This document shows positions 36,868 through 44,807 of a stretch of DNA of 64,000 bases, in pieces. The stretch's first letter is position 1; each line of letters starts with the position of its first letter. This DNA is from Hoeflea sp. (GTDB lineage Bacteria > Pseudomonadota > Alphaproteobacteria > Rhizobiales > Rhizobiaceae), in contig JAHRFE010000028.1 of the NCBI GenBank assembly GCA_019084245.1, forward strand, positions 124,001 through 188,000, in the 5' to 3' direction. Both the position numbers and the translations under genes were made by a program. The notes under the pieces are model-generated. The model did not search any database and was not told the origin of the DNA. It worked only from the letters and a program-made list of their open reading frames with translations.

Positions 36868-38096
36868 TTCCGGATCGCCAGCATCGGAATCGCAGTCACG
36901 AACTGTCCACCCCAGTCTCTGATATAGGAAAGCTGGGTCCTGATTTCTGTCTCGATATTCCATGGCAAGATCACCACCCTGTCTGGTTGCTCCAAGAGGA
37001 GCCGGTCCTCGCCCACGATCGGAATCTGCGAGCCGGGCATGAAGCGCCCCTGCTTGGCCGGGTTCCGGTCAACGACGAAGGCAATGTCGCGCGCTGTCGC
37101 GCCTGCGAAATTCAGGAGCGTATTGCCCTTGGCCGCGGCGCCGTAGGCGGCGACCTTGAGACCCGCCCCGCGGGCTTCGACGAGAAACACGCGAAACGCG
37201 TCCCGCGCCGCTTCCGCGCTGGCCTGGAAGCCGGCGTAGAATGCCGCGCCTTCAAGCCCTGCCTCGCGCTCGGTCGCAAGCATGGCGGCCACCGCCGGCG
37301 TGACGGCATGCGCCCGATGATCGGCGCGGCAGGCATAGACCCTGAGGCTGCCGCCATGATGCGGCGTGACGCCGACATCGAACACGGTCAGCCCGTTCTC
37401 AGCGAAGATGCGCTCGACCGCCAGCAGCGACAGGTAGGAGTAATGCTCGTGATAGGCGGTGTCGAACTGGTTGCCGCGCACCATCTCAAGCACATGCGGA
37501 AACTCGAAGGTCGCCACGCCCGCGGGCTTGAGCAGGCCGGCAAAGCCTGCGACAAAATCATTGATGTCGGGCACATGGGCCAGAACATTGTTAGCGGCGA
37601 TGAGATCGGCCTGCCGCCCCTCTGCCGCGAGCCTCGCGGCCAGGTCACGGCCGAAGAAATCCTCGACAATGTCGATGCCCCTGGCGCGGGCGGCTTCGGC
37701 CGTGCCATGGGTCGGCTCGACACCGTAGCAGGGGATGCCCAGCGCCTGGACATATTGCAAAAGATAGCCGTCATTGGCGGCGATCTCCGCCACCAGGCTC
37801 GCCTCGGTGAGGCCGAACCGGGCGCGCATGTCCGTGACATAGGCCTTGGCGTGGTCGAGCCAGGTCTTCGAGAACGAGGAGAAATAGGCGTAGTCGCCGG
37901 AGAAGAATTCCTCCCGGTCGGCAAAGTCCTCGGTCTGGGTCAGCCAGCACGCGGTGCAGGTGCGGATGACCAGCGGATAGCGTTTTTCTTCACCGGAAAG
38001 ATCCTCGGCCTTAAGATATGAATTGGAGGGCGGCGCCATCCCCAGATCGAGGAACGGCGCGAAATCCGAACCCCCGCAATGTCTGCACTGCATCAT
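36864..38096 (-). CDS. SAM-dependent sugar C-methyltransferase
   Basis: The 410-residue protein matches the three-part architecture of nucleotide-sugar C-methyltransferases. There is an N-terminal zinc-binding segment (CRHCGGSDF and later RTCTACWL), a class I methyltransferase core (VAEIAANDGYLLQYVQ for SAM, NNVLAHVPDINDFV), and a C-terminal domain (KVAAYGAAAKGNTLLNF, then VVDRNPAKQGRFMPGSQIPI). Such enzymes usually methylate C-3 of a 4-keto-6-deoxy sugar. The YHEHYSYLS motif is typical. The start overlaps the epimerase stop codon by four bases. It is third in the rfbF, epimerase, methyltransferase run. Confidence 0.9.
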   Translation of the reverse strand: MMQCRHCGGSDFAPFLDLGMAPPSNSYLKAEDLSGEEKRYPLVIRTCTACWLTQTEDFADREEFFSGDYAYFSSFSKTWLDHAKAYVTDMRARFGLTEASLVAEIAANDGYLLQYVQALGIPCYGVEPTHGTAEAARARGIDIVEDFFGRDLAARLAAEGRQADLIAANNVLAHVPDINDFVAGFAGLLKPAGVATFEFPHVLEMVRGNQFDTAYHEHYSYLSLLAVERIFAENGLTVFDVGVTPHHGGSLRVYACRADHRAHAVTPAVAAMLATEREAGLEGAAFYAGFQASAEAARDAFRVFLVEARGAGLKVAAYGAAAKGNTLLNFAGATARDIAFVVDRNPAKQGRFMPGSQIPIVGEDRLLLEQPDRVVILPWNIETEIRTQLSYIRDWGGQFVTAIPMLAIRK

Positions 38097-38656
38097 GAAC
38101 CCACACTCTCAATCAACGGAAAAGATGCGTCGCGCGCGGACATCCCCGTGACGGGCAATGGCCAGGCGATCCCGAGCCTCGGATCATCATGCCTGAGCCC
38201 GGCCTCGGCTTCTGCCATGTAGGGCGCCGAATGGACATAGATCAGCTCGACATCGTCGCTGAGCGCCTGGAACCCGTGGGCAAAACCCTCGGGCACGTAC
38301 ATCGCGGTCGCGGTTTCCGCCGACAGTTCGGTTGCAGCATGGGCATAACGTGCCGGACTGTCCGGGCGGATATCAACGGCGACATCCAAGACCGCGCCGC
38401 GAATGCATACCACGAGTTTGGCCTCGGCGTGAGGCGGGAGCTGGAAGTGCAGGCCGCGCACGGTGCCGCGTCGTACCGTGCGGCTGTGATTGATCTGGGC
38501 GACCGGACCCGGCCAGCCGATCTCCGCCAGCGCTTCGGCACAGAAGATCCGGGCAAAGGCGCCGCGATCATCGACACGCGGCATGCGGCGGACCAGCATC
38601 GGGCCGGCCGGCAGCTCCGGCATCAGCGGGGTCAGGTTAAAAGGGGACGCACTCAT
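38093..38656 (-). CDS. dTDP-4-dehydrorhamnose 3,5-epimerase family protein
   Basis: The 187-residue cupin protein resembles RfbC/RmlC. Visible are RVDDRGAFARIFC, the substrate segment NHSRTVRRGTVRGLHFQ with the catalytic histidine, VVCIRGAVLDVAVDIRPDS, and MYVPEGFAHGFQALSDD. In this setting its substrate is more likely a CDP-4-keto-6-deoxyhexose, because a CDP-glucose-forming gene leads the cluster. The gene lies 163 bases after rfbF and overlaps the methyltransferase by four bases. The gap before it holds no gene that I can support. Confidence 0.88.
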   Translation of the reverse strand: MSASPFNLTPLMPELPAGPMLVRRMPRVDDRGAFARIFCAEALAEIGWPGPVAQINHSRTVRRGTVRGLHFQLPPHAEAKLVVCIRGAVLDVAVDIRPDSPARYAHAATELSAETATAMYVPEGFAHGFQALSDDVELIYVHSAPYMAEAEAGLRHDDPRLGIAWPLPVTGMSARDASFPLIESVGS

Positions 38657-38819
38657 GCCGAATTCTCGGTCGTAGCCGTTTTGAAGACATCAGGAGACGC
38701 GCAATGATCTGCCGCGCGAGCAGTTCTCCCTTGCACAAGCAACGAGATTCTCAAACCGTTATGGCCGGACAAAGGCGCCATGTCGCCACGTCGAAATCCC
38801 CGGTGCGAAAGGGGCTGGC

Positions 38820-39590
38820 TCACCAGCTCTTCCAAGGCGCCGCTCCTTCGGTCCAGAGCGATTCGAGCATGGTCTTGTCGCGCAGCGTGTCCATCGGCTG
38901 CCAGAAGCCGCGATGGAAGAACGCACGGAGTTCGCCGTCCCGGGCGAGTTCCGCCAGCGGTTCGCCTTCGAAACTGGTGCTGTCGCCTGCGATCCGCTCG
39001 AGCACCGGATGGGACAGGACGAAAAAGCCGCCATTGATGAACCCGCCCTCGCCTTCGGGCTTCTCGATAAATCCCTGCACTTCGTCTCCGGCCAGCTTGA
39101 GAGCGCCAAAGCGCGCAGGCGGGCGCACCGCGGTCACCGTCGCCAGGCGGCCATGGGACTTGTGAAATTCGATGGTTGCGGAGATGTCGACATTCGACAG
39201 TCCATCACCATAGGTGAAGCAGAAACTCTCTTCGCCCTCAAGATAGGACGCAACACGCTTCAGTCGGCCGCCGGTCAGCGTGGTCTCGCCGGTATCGACC
39301 AGCGTGACCCGCCAGTCCTCGGCGCTCTGGCGGTGGAAATGCACGGTGTTGTCCGACATGTCGAAGGTCATGTCCGACGAGTGCAACGCGTAATTGGCGA
39401 AATACTCTTTGATCACATAGCCCCGGAAACCGCAGCAGATGATGAAATCGCGCAGGCCGTGGCCGTGATAGAGTTTCATGATGTGCCACAGGATCGGCCG
39501 CCCGCCGATTTCCACCATGGGCTTGGGTTTGAGATGGGTCTCTTCGGACAGCCGCGAGCCGAGGCCGCCGGCGAGAATGACAACCTTCAT
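38820..39590 (-). CDS. rfbF: Glucose-1-phosphate cytidylyltransferase
   Basis: It forms CDP-glucose from CTP and glucose-1-phosphate, the first step to CDP-linked 3,6-dideoxy or branched sugars of surface polysaccharide. The 256-residue protein starts with the nucleotidyltransferase signature VVILAGGLGSRLSEETHLKPKP's first part and has FIICCGFRGYVIKEYF, the metal-binding CFTYGDGLSNVD and FIEKPEGEGGFINGGFFV. GGGAGC precedes the ATG. It leads the small leftward deoxysugar run. The normal next enzyme, CDP-glucose 4,6-dehydratase, is not in the window. Confidence 0.94.
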   Translation of the reverse strand: MKVVILAGGLGSRLSEETHLKPKPMVEIGGRPILWHIMKLYHGHGLRDFIICCGFRGYVIKEYFANYALHSSDMTFDMSDNTVHFHRQSAEDWRVTLVDTGETTLTGGRLKRVASYLEGEESFCFTYGDGLSNVDISATIEFHKSHGRLATVTAVRPPARFGALKLAGDEVQGFIEKPEGEGGFINGGFFVLSHPVLERIAGDSTSFEGEPLAELARDGELRAFFHRGFWQPMDTLRDKTMLESLWTEGAAPWKSW

Positions 39591-39904
39591 GCAACAGCTC
39601 CCGGAATTGGCCAGACTGCCTGCAGGACACAGGCCGGCCCGCCCGCCAGGCTTGGCAACCGGCGTGTGCTTTCAGGCTTTGCTGTCGCCCCATGCTCCAT
39701 GGTGCCCGTTTTTCCCCTGACAATCTGCTGGAGAACCCTAGGTGGACAAGCTTTCCCGAGGCTGGCGCGGCATAGCATGCGGGCCGGACTGCGCTGACAT
39801 CAAAGCATTGTTCCGGCGGCGTGGCTTGCCTATAAGTGATCAACCAAGCCTGCGCGTGGCGCATGCGACAGCGAAAGCCGCGACCGGCGCAGCACGAGGA
39901 CGAT
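39591..39904. other. Intergenic region, rfbF to yjgR-type gene
   Basis: This 314-base divergent gap must hold the promoters of the deoxysugar run and of the ATPase gene. I see no gene, clear palindrome or RNA in it; GAGGA stands before the rightward start codon and GGGAGC before the leftward one. Confidence 0.4.
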
Positions 39905-41494
39905 ATGCTCGAAGAAGGCAAGCTTTATGTCGGCACAAGCCGCAATCCCGACGACAGCATCAACAAGGGCGAATACCTCGATCTGAAATACGCCAACCGG
40001 CACGGGCTGATCACCGGCGCCACCGGCACCGGCAAGACCGTGACGCTGCAGATCCTGGCCGAGAGCTTCTCCAATGCCGGCGTCCCGGTGTTCTGCGCCG
40101 ACGTCAAGGGCGATCTCTCCGGCATCGCCATGATGGGCGAGCACAAGGATTTCCTCGAGAAGCGCGCCAGGACCATCGGGCTCGACCCCTACGATTTCCA
40201 GGAATTCCCGGTGATCTTCTGGGATCTGTTCGGCGAGAAGGGCCACCGTGTCCGCACCACCATTTCGGAGATGGGCCCGCTTCTGCTGGCGCGGCTGATG
40301 GACATGTCTGATGCCCAGGAAGGCGTGCTCAACATCGCCTTCAAGCTGGCCGACGAAAACGGGCTGCCGCTGCTCGACATGAAGGATCTGCGCGCGCTTC
40401 TGTCGCATATGGCGGGCGAGACCGAGAAACTGTCGGCCCTGTACGGCAACATCACCAAGCAGTCGCTCGCCACGATCCAGCGCGGATTGCTGGTGCTCGA
40501 GCAGCAGGGGGCGGAAAACTTCTTCGGCGAGCCGGCGCTCAAGATCGCCGACATCATGCGTACCACCAATGACGGGCGCGGCGCGATCTCGGTGCTGGCG
40601 GCCGACAAATTGATGATGAACCCCAGGCTTTACGGCACGTTCCTGCTGTGGCTCCTGTCCGAACTGTTCGAGGAACTGCCTGAGGTCGGCGATCCCGACA
40701 AGCCGCGTCTGGTGTTCTTTTTCGACGAGGCGCATCTCTTGTTCAACGAGGCGCCGAAGATCCTGATCGACCGGGTCGAGCAGGTGGTCCGGCTGATCCG
40801 CTCGAAGGGGGTTGGCGTCTACTTCGTCACCCAGAACCCGCTGGATGTGCCCGAGACCGTGCTGTCGCAACTGGGCAACCGCATCCAGCATGCGCTTCGC
40901 GCCTATACGCCGCGCGAGCAGAAGGCGGTGAAGGTGGCCGCCGAAACCTTCCGGCCAAACCCGGCTTTCGACTGTTTCGAGGCGATCACCCAGCTCGGCG
41001 TCGGCGAGGCGCTGGTCTCCACGCTGGGCGCGAAGGGCGTGCCGTCGATGGTCGAACGCACATTGGTCCGGCCGCCCTCGTCGCGGCTCGGACCGATCAC
41101 CGAGCCTGAAAGGGTGAAGGTTATGGCGGTGAGCCCCGTCGCCGGGCAGTACGATGCCGATCTTGATCGCGACAGCGCCTATGAGATGCTGAAGCGCCGC
41201 GCCGAGGAAGCCGCCAAGGCGGAAGACGAGGAGCGTCACCGCGAAGAGGAAGCGGACCGGAAGCCGCCCGAAGGCCGACGCTGGACCCTGCCCGGCTACG
41301 AAAAGGATGATGACGACGACGATGACAACCGCCGCACCACCACCCGCAAGACCTCAAGCCGCTCGCGGCGACCGGGCTATCAGCGCCAGACCGTGACCGA
41401 AGCCGTGATCAAGTCGGTGGCGCGCTCGGCCGCCACTTCGCTCGGCCGGGCTCTGGTGCGGGGAATCCTGGGGTCGATCAAGAAAGGCTTCTGA
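39905..41494 (+). CDS. HerA-like predicted ATPase, YjgR/DUF853 family
   Basis: The 529-residue protein is a P-loop ATPase of the HerA/FtsK-like helicase C-terminal family. It has Walker A in [15 protein letters not shown] (about 35-49), a Walker-B-like acidic segment in [17 protein letters not shown], and the arginine-containing [19 protein letters not shown]. The cellular role of the family is not established. After about residue 430 the core gives way to a charged region with a run of aspartates (about 482-488), then Thr/Ser/Arg-rich sequence and a final amphipathic helix. A start 23 codons earlier lacks family support. It converges on the L,D-transpeptidase gene with a 12-base gap. Confidence 0.88.
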   Translation: MLEEGKLYVGTSRNPDDSINKGEYLDLKYANRHGLITGATGTGKTVTLQILAESFSNAGVPVFCADVKGDLSGIAMMGEHKDFLEKRARTIGLDPYDFQEFPVIFWDLFGEKGHRVRTTISEMGPLLLARLMDMSDAQEGVLNIAFKLADENGLPLLDMKDLRALLSHMAGETEKLSALYGNITKQSLATIQRGLLVLEQQGAENFFGEPALKIADIMRTTNDGRGAISVLAADKLMMNPRLYGTFLLWLLSELFEELPEVGDPDKPRLVFFFDEAHLLFNEAPKILIDRVEQVVRLIRSKGVGVYFVTQNPLDVPETVLSQLGNRIQHALRAYTPREQKAVKVAAETFRPNPAFDCFEAITQLGVGEALVSTLGAKGVPSMVERTLVRPPSSRLGPITEPERVKVMAVSPVAGQYDADLDRDSAYEMLKRRAEEAAKAEDEERHREEEADRKPPEGRRWTLPGYEKDDDDDDDNRRTTTRKTSSRSRRPGYQRQTVTEAVIKSVARSAATSLGRALVRGILGSIKKGF

Positions 41495-41506
41495 CCTGCA
41501 GCAGTC

Positions 41507-42274
41507 TTAAATCACAAGGATCGGTGTGCGCGTCGGCACCCGGTCATAGAGATCGCAGATATCCTGGTTGATCAGGCGGACACAGCCTGACGACACCGCC
41601 TGGCCGATGGACTTGTATTCCGGGCTGCCGTGCACCCGGTAGAGCGTGTCCTCGCCATTCTGGAAAATGTACAGCGCGCGGGCGCCGAGCGGATTGTCCA
41701 GACCGGGCGGCATGCCGCCATTTGCAGCCGACCAGCGCTCGAGTTCGGGCTGGCGCGCGATCATGTCGGTCGGCGGAGTCCATTTCGGCCATTTCTGCTT
41801 CCACTGCACAACGGCCCTGCCCGACCAGGAAAAGCCGTCGCGGCCGATACCGACGCCATAGCGCATGGCCCGTCCGTTTTCGCGGACCAGATAGAGGAAG
41901 CGGTCGGACGTGCTGACCACGATGGTGCCGGGACGCTCGCCGGTCGGATCGGCCACTTCCTGGCGCAGATAGGCCGGATCAATCTCATGATAGGGAATGG
42001 CCGGCAGCGGAAACGGCTCGTCGAGCTTGGCGGCATACATGGTGTCATAATAGGGCGACGTCCGGCCCATTCCGGAACCGCGGTTGTCCGGCGAGCGGTA
42101 AATGGGTGCGGTCTCGGCAGCAAATTGCCTGGTCGACGTCCCTGCGCACCCGGCCAGTGCCGCGGTTGCCGCTGACCCCAGCGCCAGAAACCCGCGCCGC
42201 GTAAGGGTCTTGACCTCAAGGCCATGGGCGGCGGCGCCGATCAATGTCGAGATATCTTGTTTTTGTCGGGTCAT
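41507..42274 (-). CDS. L,D-transpeptidase (YkuD domain)
   Basis: L,D-transpeptidases form 3-3 peptidoglycan crosslinks or attach proteins to the wall in the periplasm. The 255-residue protein has a twin-arginine-like signal (LTRRGFLALGSAATAALAG, about 24-42) ending in LAGC, a lipobox, so it may be a Tat-exported lipoprotein. The YkuD catalytic motif follows near the C-terminus, as HGSPEYKSIGQAVSSGCVRL with the active-site His, Ser-x-Gly-Cys and Arg. Substrate-loop residues such as VGIGRDGFSWSG are also present. It is monocistronic and convergent with the YjgR-type gene. Confidence 0.92.
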   Translation of the reverse strand: MTRQKQDISTLIGAAAHGLEVKTLTRRGFLALGSAATAALAGCAGTSTRQFAAETAPIYRSPDNRGSGMGRTSPYYDTMYAAKLDEPFPLPAIPYHEIDPAYLRQEVADPTGERPGTIVVSTSDRFLYLVRENGRAMRYGVGIGRDGFSWSGRAVVQWKQKWPKWTPPTDMIARQPELERWSAANGGMPPGLDNPLGARALYIFQNGEDTLYRVHGSPEYKSIGQAVSSGCVRLINQDICDLYDRVPTRTPILVI

Positions 42275-42479
42275 GAGGCAGGCGGTCCTAAGCTCAGGGA
42301 ATCAACGAGATACCCTATCGGCATTAACATGATGAAAACGAGCCGGATCGACTCATCGCGCGAGTGAGCTTTGCGGCCCGATTGTGACCATGGCGCGCCA
42401 GGCTTGTGGTGAACTTGCCACAGTGGGTGCGATTGCAATGACAGTGCCGTGAAACCGGCGTGATTGTCGCGGTCGGCGC

Positions 42480-43133
42480 CTACTCGACGCCGTTGAGATC
42501 CGGCAGGATCAGCGACGGGGACAGATCCTTGTATTCGTCGGGCATTTTCGCGCGGTTGATCCACACTGTCCGGAAACCGAATTTTCGCGCGCCCGCGACA
42601 TCCCAGCGGTTGGACGACTGGAACGACACCGCATCGGGGTAAAGCCGGTAGGCGGTGGTGACCATGTCATAGACCGCCGGGTCGGTCTTGAAGGTCCTGA
42701 GCTCATCAACCGAGAAGACGTCGTCGATCACCGTATCCAGCGCCGCGTTCCTGACGGCGGAATCAAGCATCGCCACGGAGCCATTCGACAGGATCGCCAC
42801 CCGCGCGCCGGTGGCCTTGAGCGCCTTGAGCACAGCAGGCACTTCCTTGTAGCAGTCGAGCTTGAAATAGGCATCGAGCAGATCGGCGCGCAGGCTCTTG
42901 TCGGCGCTCGGCACCCGCTCGAACGCGTGATCGAGCGCCTCTTCGGTGAGCGCCCAGAAATCCTTCCATTCACGCATCAGCGCCCGGGTCCAGGAATACT
43001 CAAGCTGCTTGGCCCGCCAGATGTCCGACAATTGCTGCCCGTCGGGGCCGATGGCGTCGGCATGACGGCGCACCGCCGCGTGCACATCGAACAGGGTTCC
43101 ATAGGCATCAAACACATAGGCGGCGTAGGCCAT
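42480..43133 (-). CDS. Haloacid dehalogenase type II
   Basis: The product belongs to the HAD superfamily, close to L-2-haloacid dehalogenases, which hydrolyse short-chain 2-halo acids to hydroxy acids. The 217 residues contain the nucleophile aspartate in VFDAYGTLFDVHAAV (about D8), motif II serine in VAILSNGSVAML, the lysine in LRTFKTDPAVYDMV, and the SSNRWDVAGARKFGF segment typical of the dehalogenases. Whether the natural substrate is halogenated is unknown; marine bacteria often carry such enzymes. A 15-base palindrome lies 37 bases upstream of the start. Confidence 0.88.
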   Translation of the reverse strand: MAYAAYVFDAYGTLFDVHAAVRRHADAIGPDGQQLSDIWRAKQLEYSWTRALMREWKDFWALTEEALDHAFERVPSADKSLRADLLDAYFKLDCYKEVPAVLKALKATGARVAILSNGSVAMLDSAVRNAALDTVIDDVFSVDELRTFKTDPAVYDMVTTAYRLYPDAVSFQSSNRWDVAGARKFGFRTVWINRAKMPDEYKDLSPSLILPDLNGVE

Positions 43134-43169
43134 CGGTAAATTCTCCTCTTCCGGACCCCAAGATGTTCA

Positions 43170-43184
43170 TGTTGCAGTGCAACA
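43170..43184. promoter_or_regulatory. 15-base palindrome upstream of the dehalogenase gene
   Basis: TGTTGCAGTGCAACA has perfect 6-base arms around AGT and lies 37 bases before the leftward dehalogenase start. An operator is plausible; no cognate regulator was found. Confidence 0.35.
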
Positions 43185-43297
43185 GTCAAGTTGCGCCTCA
43201 CATCGCGCGAGGACTGAAAGGTGGCCGAAAGCGACGCAGCAACTGCCTATCACGCCCGTTTGTTTCCCGACATGGCAAGGCAGCGCTTGTGGTGCGA

Positions 43298-43326
43298 TCC
43301 AGACAGATGGTACCCATCTGTCTGGA
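43298..43326. promoter_or_regulatory. Perfect inverted repeat 1 upstream of the aminotransferase gene
   Basis: TCCAGACAGATGG (43298-43310) and CCATCTGTCTGGA (43314-43326) are perfect 13-base arms around TAC. The inner part, CAGATGG-N3-CCATCTG, is shared with the second palindrome 65 bases to the right (centre to centre). Together they look like two binding sites of one dimeric regulator. Confidence 0.6.
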
Positions 43327-43353
43327 ACAATCGCCCCACCAGATCAATAGCTT

Positions 43354-43400
43354 GTGGTCTGACCGAAACAGATGGGAACCATCTGTTTCGGTCAGACCAC
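43354..43400. promoter_or_regulatory. Perfect inverted repeat 2 (22-base arms) upstream of the aminotransferase gene
   Basis: The left arm 43354-43375 (GTGGTCTGACCGAAAC, then AGATGG) is fully complementary to the right arm 43379-43400, with GAA between them. It shares the core CAGATGG-N3-CCATCTG with the first palindrome, and ends 116 bases before the start codon. There is no T-tract after it. A DNA operator is favoured, but a very stable RNA hairpin is equally possible if transcription starts upstream. Confidence 0.6.
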
Positions 43401-43516
43401 GAGGATCATGCTATTGCAATATTTCATGGGTGTTCAAGTCGCACCATGACTTGACGGCGGCGGCAGCGGCGTCCGATTGTCAAACCCGAACCGACGACAC
43501 CCCGCAGGAGACCATC

Positions 43517-44383
43517 ATGGCCGTCAACACCCAAGCCCGCACCAAGACCTGGACCTATGTGGACGGAGACTGGCTCGAGGGCAATCCGCCGCTGATCGGC
43601 CCGGTCAGCCACGCCATGTGGCTGGGATCGACCGTGTTTGACGGCGCCCGCTGGTTTGATGGCGTGGCGCCCGATCTCGACCTGCACTGCCAGCGGGTCA
43701 ACCGCTCTGCGGATGCGCTGGGCATGCGCGCCACCATGGAAGCCGAGGCCATTGAAGATCTGGCTCGCGAGGGCCTGAAGAAATTCGATGGCAAGACCGC
43801 GGTCTACATCAAGCCGATGTACTGGGCCGAGCATGGCGGCTACATGTCGGTGCCCGCCGATCCGGACTCGACCCGGTTCTGCCTGTGCCTGTTCGAAAGC
43901 CCGATGATCGCGTCGACTGGATTTTCGGTTTCTGTCTCGCCGTTCCGGCGTCCGACCTACGAGACCGCGCCGACCAACGCCAAGGCGGGGTGTCTCTACC
44001 CCAACAACGGACGGGCGATCATGGAGGCCAAATCGCGCGGCTTCGACAATGCGCTGGTGCTCGACATGCTCGGCAATGTCGCCGAAACCGGCACCTCCAA
44101 CATCTTCATGGTCAAGGACGGGGTGGTGTTCACGCCGGCGCCGAACGGTACTTTCCTGTCGGGCATCACCCGGTCGCGCGCGATCCGGCTGTTGCGCGAA
44201 GCGGGAACCGAGGTGGTGGAGAAATCGCTGTCAGTCGCCGATTTCATGGATGCCGACGAGATCTTCTCGACCGGCAATCACTCCAAGGTGGTGCCGATCA
44301 TCCGCATCGAGGACCGGGAGCTGCAGGCGGGTCCGGTGGCGCGCAACACGCGCGAGCTCTACATGGATTGGGCGCACGGCTGA
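43517..44383 (+). CDS. Branched-chain-amino-acid aminotransferase-like protein (class IV)
   Basis: The 288-residue PLP enzyme resembles IlvE, which aminates the keto acids of leucine, isoleucine and valine or starts their breakdown. Motifs are GPVSHAMWLGSTVFDGARWF at the N-terminus, the Schiff-base lysine in TNAKAGCLYPNNGRAI (about K157), and AETGTSNIFMVKDGVVFTP with SGITRSRAIRLLRE for PLP phosphate. CAGGAG stands before the ATG. It is followed 25 bases later by a RidA-family gene, a pairing that makes sense because RidA removes reactive enamine by-products of PLP enzymes. Two strong palindromes precede it. Whether it works in synthesis or catabolism is not shown. Confidence 0.88.
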   Translation: MAVNTQARTKTWTYVDGDWLEGNPPLIGPVSHAMWLGSTVFDGARWFDGVAPDLDLHCQRVNRSADALGMRATMEAEAIEDLAREGLKKFDGKTAVYIKPMYWAEHGGYMSVPADPDSTRFCLCLFESPMIASTGFSVSVSPFRRPTYETAPTNAKAGCLYPNNGRAIMEAKSRGFDNALVLDMLGNVAETGTSNIFMVKDGVVFTPAPNGTFLSGITRSRAIRLLREAGTEVVEKSLSVADFMDADEIFSTGNHSKVVPIIRIEDRELQAGPVARNTRELYMDWAHG

Positions 44384-44408
44384 GGCACGGCGACAGCGGG
44401 GAGATCAG

Positions 44409-44792
44409 ATGAGCGACAGACGCAAGCATTCGACCGGTTCGCCCTTCGAGAAGGCCGCGGCCTATTCCCGCGCCGTGCGGCAGGGACCGTTCGTCCATGT
44501 CTCGGGCACCACCGGCTATGATTATGCCGCCATGGAGATGCCCGCCGATGTGGCGGGTCAGGCCCGCAACTGCTTCAAGACCATCGCCGCATCGCTTGCG
44601 GCGCTGGACGCAGGCCTGAGCGACATCGTGCGGGTTCGCTACTATGTCACCAGTCCCGAGCATTTCGACGCGGTCGCACCTGTCCTGGCCGAACATCTGG
44701 GCGGCATCGATCCGGCAGCAACCATGATCGTCTGCCAGCTGATCCGCCCGGAAATGCTGATCGAGATCGAGGTCACCGCCCAGGTGGCGTGA
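44409..44792 (+). CDS. RidA-family protein
   Basis: RidA proteins hydrolyse reactive enamine/imine intermediates released by PLP enzymes. The 127-residue product has the YjgF/RidA fold: FVHVSGTTGYDYA near the substrate pocket, ARNCFKTIAASLAALDAG, IVRVRYYVTSPEHFDAV and the C-terminal IEIEVTAQVA. The arginine typical of archetypal RidA near residue 105 appears as LIRPEML, so it may belong to one of the less studied Rid subgroups. GGGGAG precedes the ATG. It is the second gene of an operon with the class IV aminotransferase. Confidence 0.88.
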   Translation: MSDRRKHSTGSPFEKAAAYSRAVRQGPFVHVSGTTGYDYAAMEMPADVAGQARNCFKTIAASLAALDAGLSDIVRVRYYVTSPEHFDAVAPVLAEHLGGIDPAATMIVCQLIRPEMLIEIEVTAQVA

Positions 44793-44807
44793 CCGGCGGC
44801 GGCTGCC

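Noticed and set aside
38657-38819. A missing sugar gene between rfbF and the epimerase gene
   Set aside because: The 163-base gap holds only a 60-codon frame without nucleotide-binding or other motifs, so no rfbG remnant can be claimed.
39830-41239. 469-codon minus-strand frame opposite the YjgR-type gene
   Set aside because: Arg/Gln/His-rich shadow; the plus strand encodes a clear P-loop ATPase.
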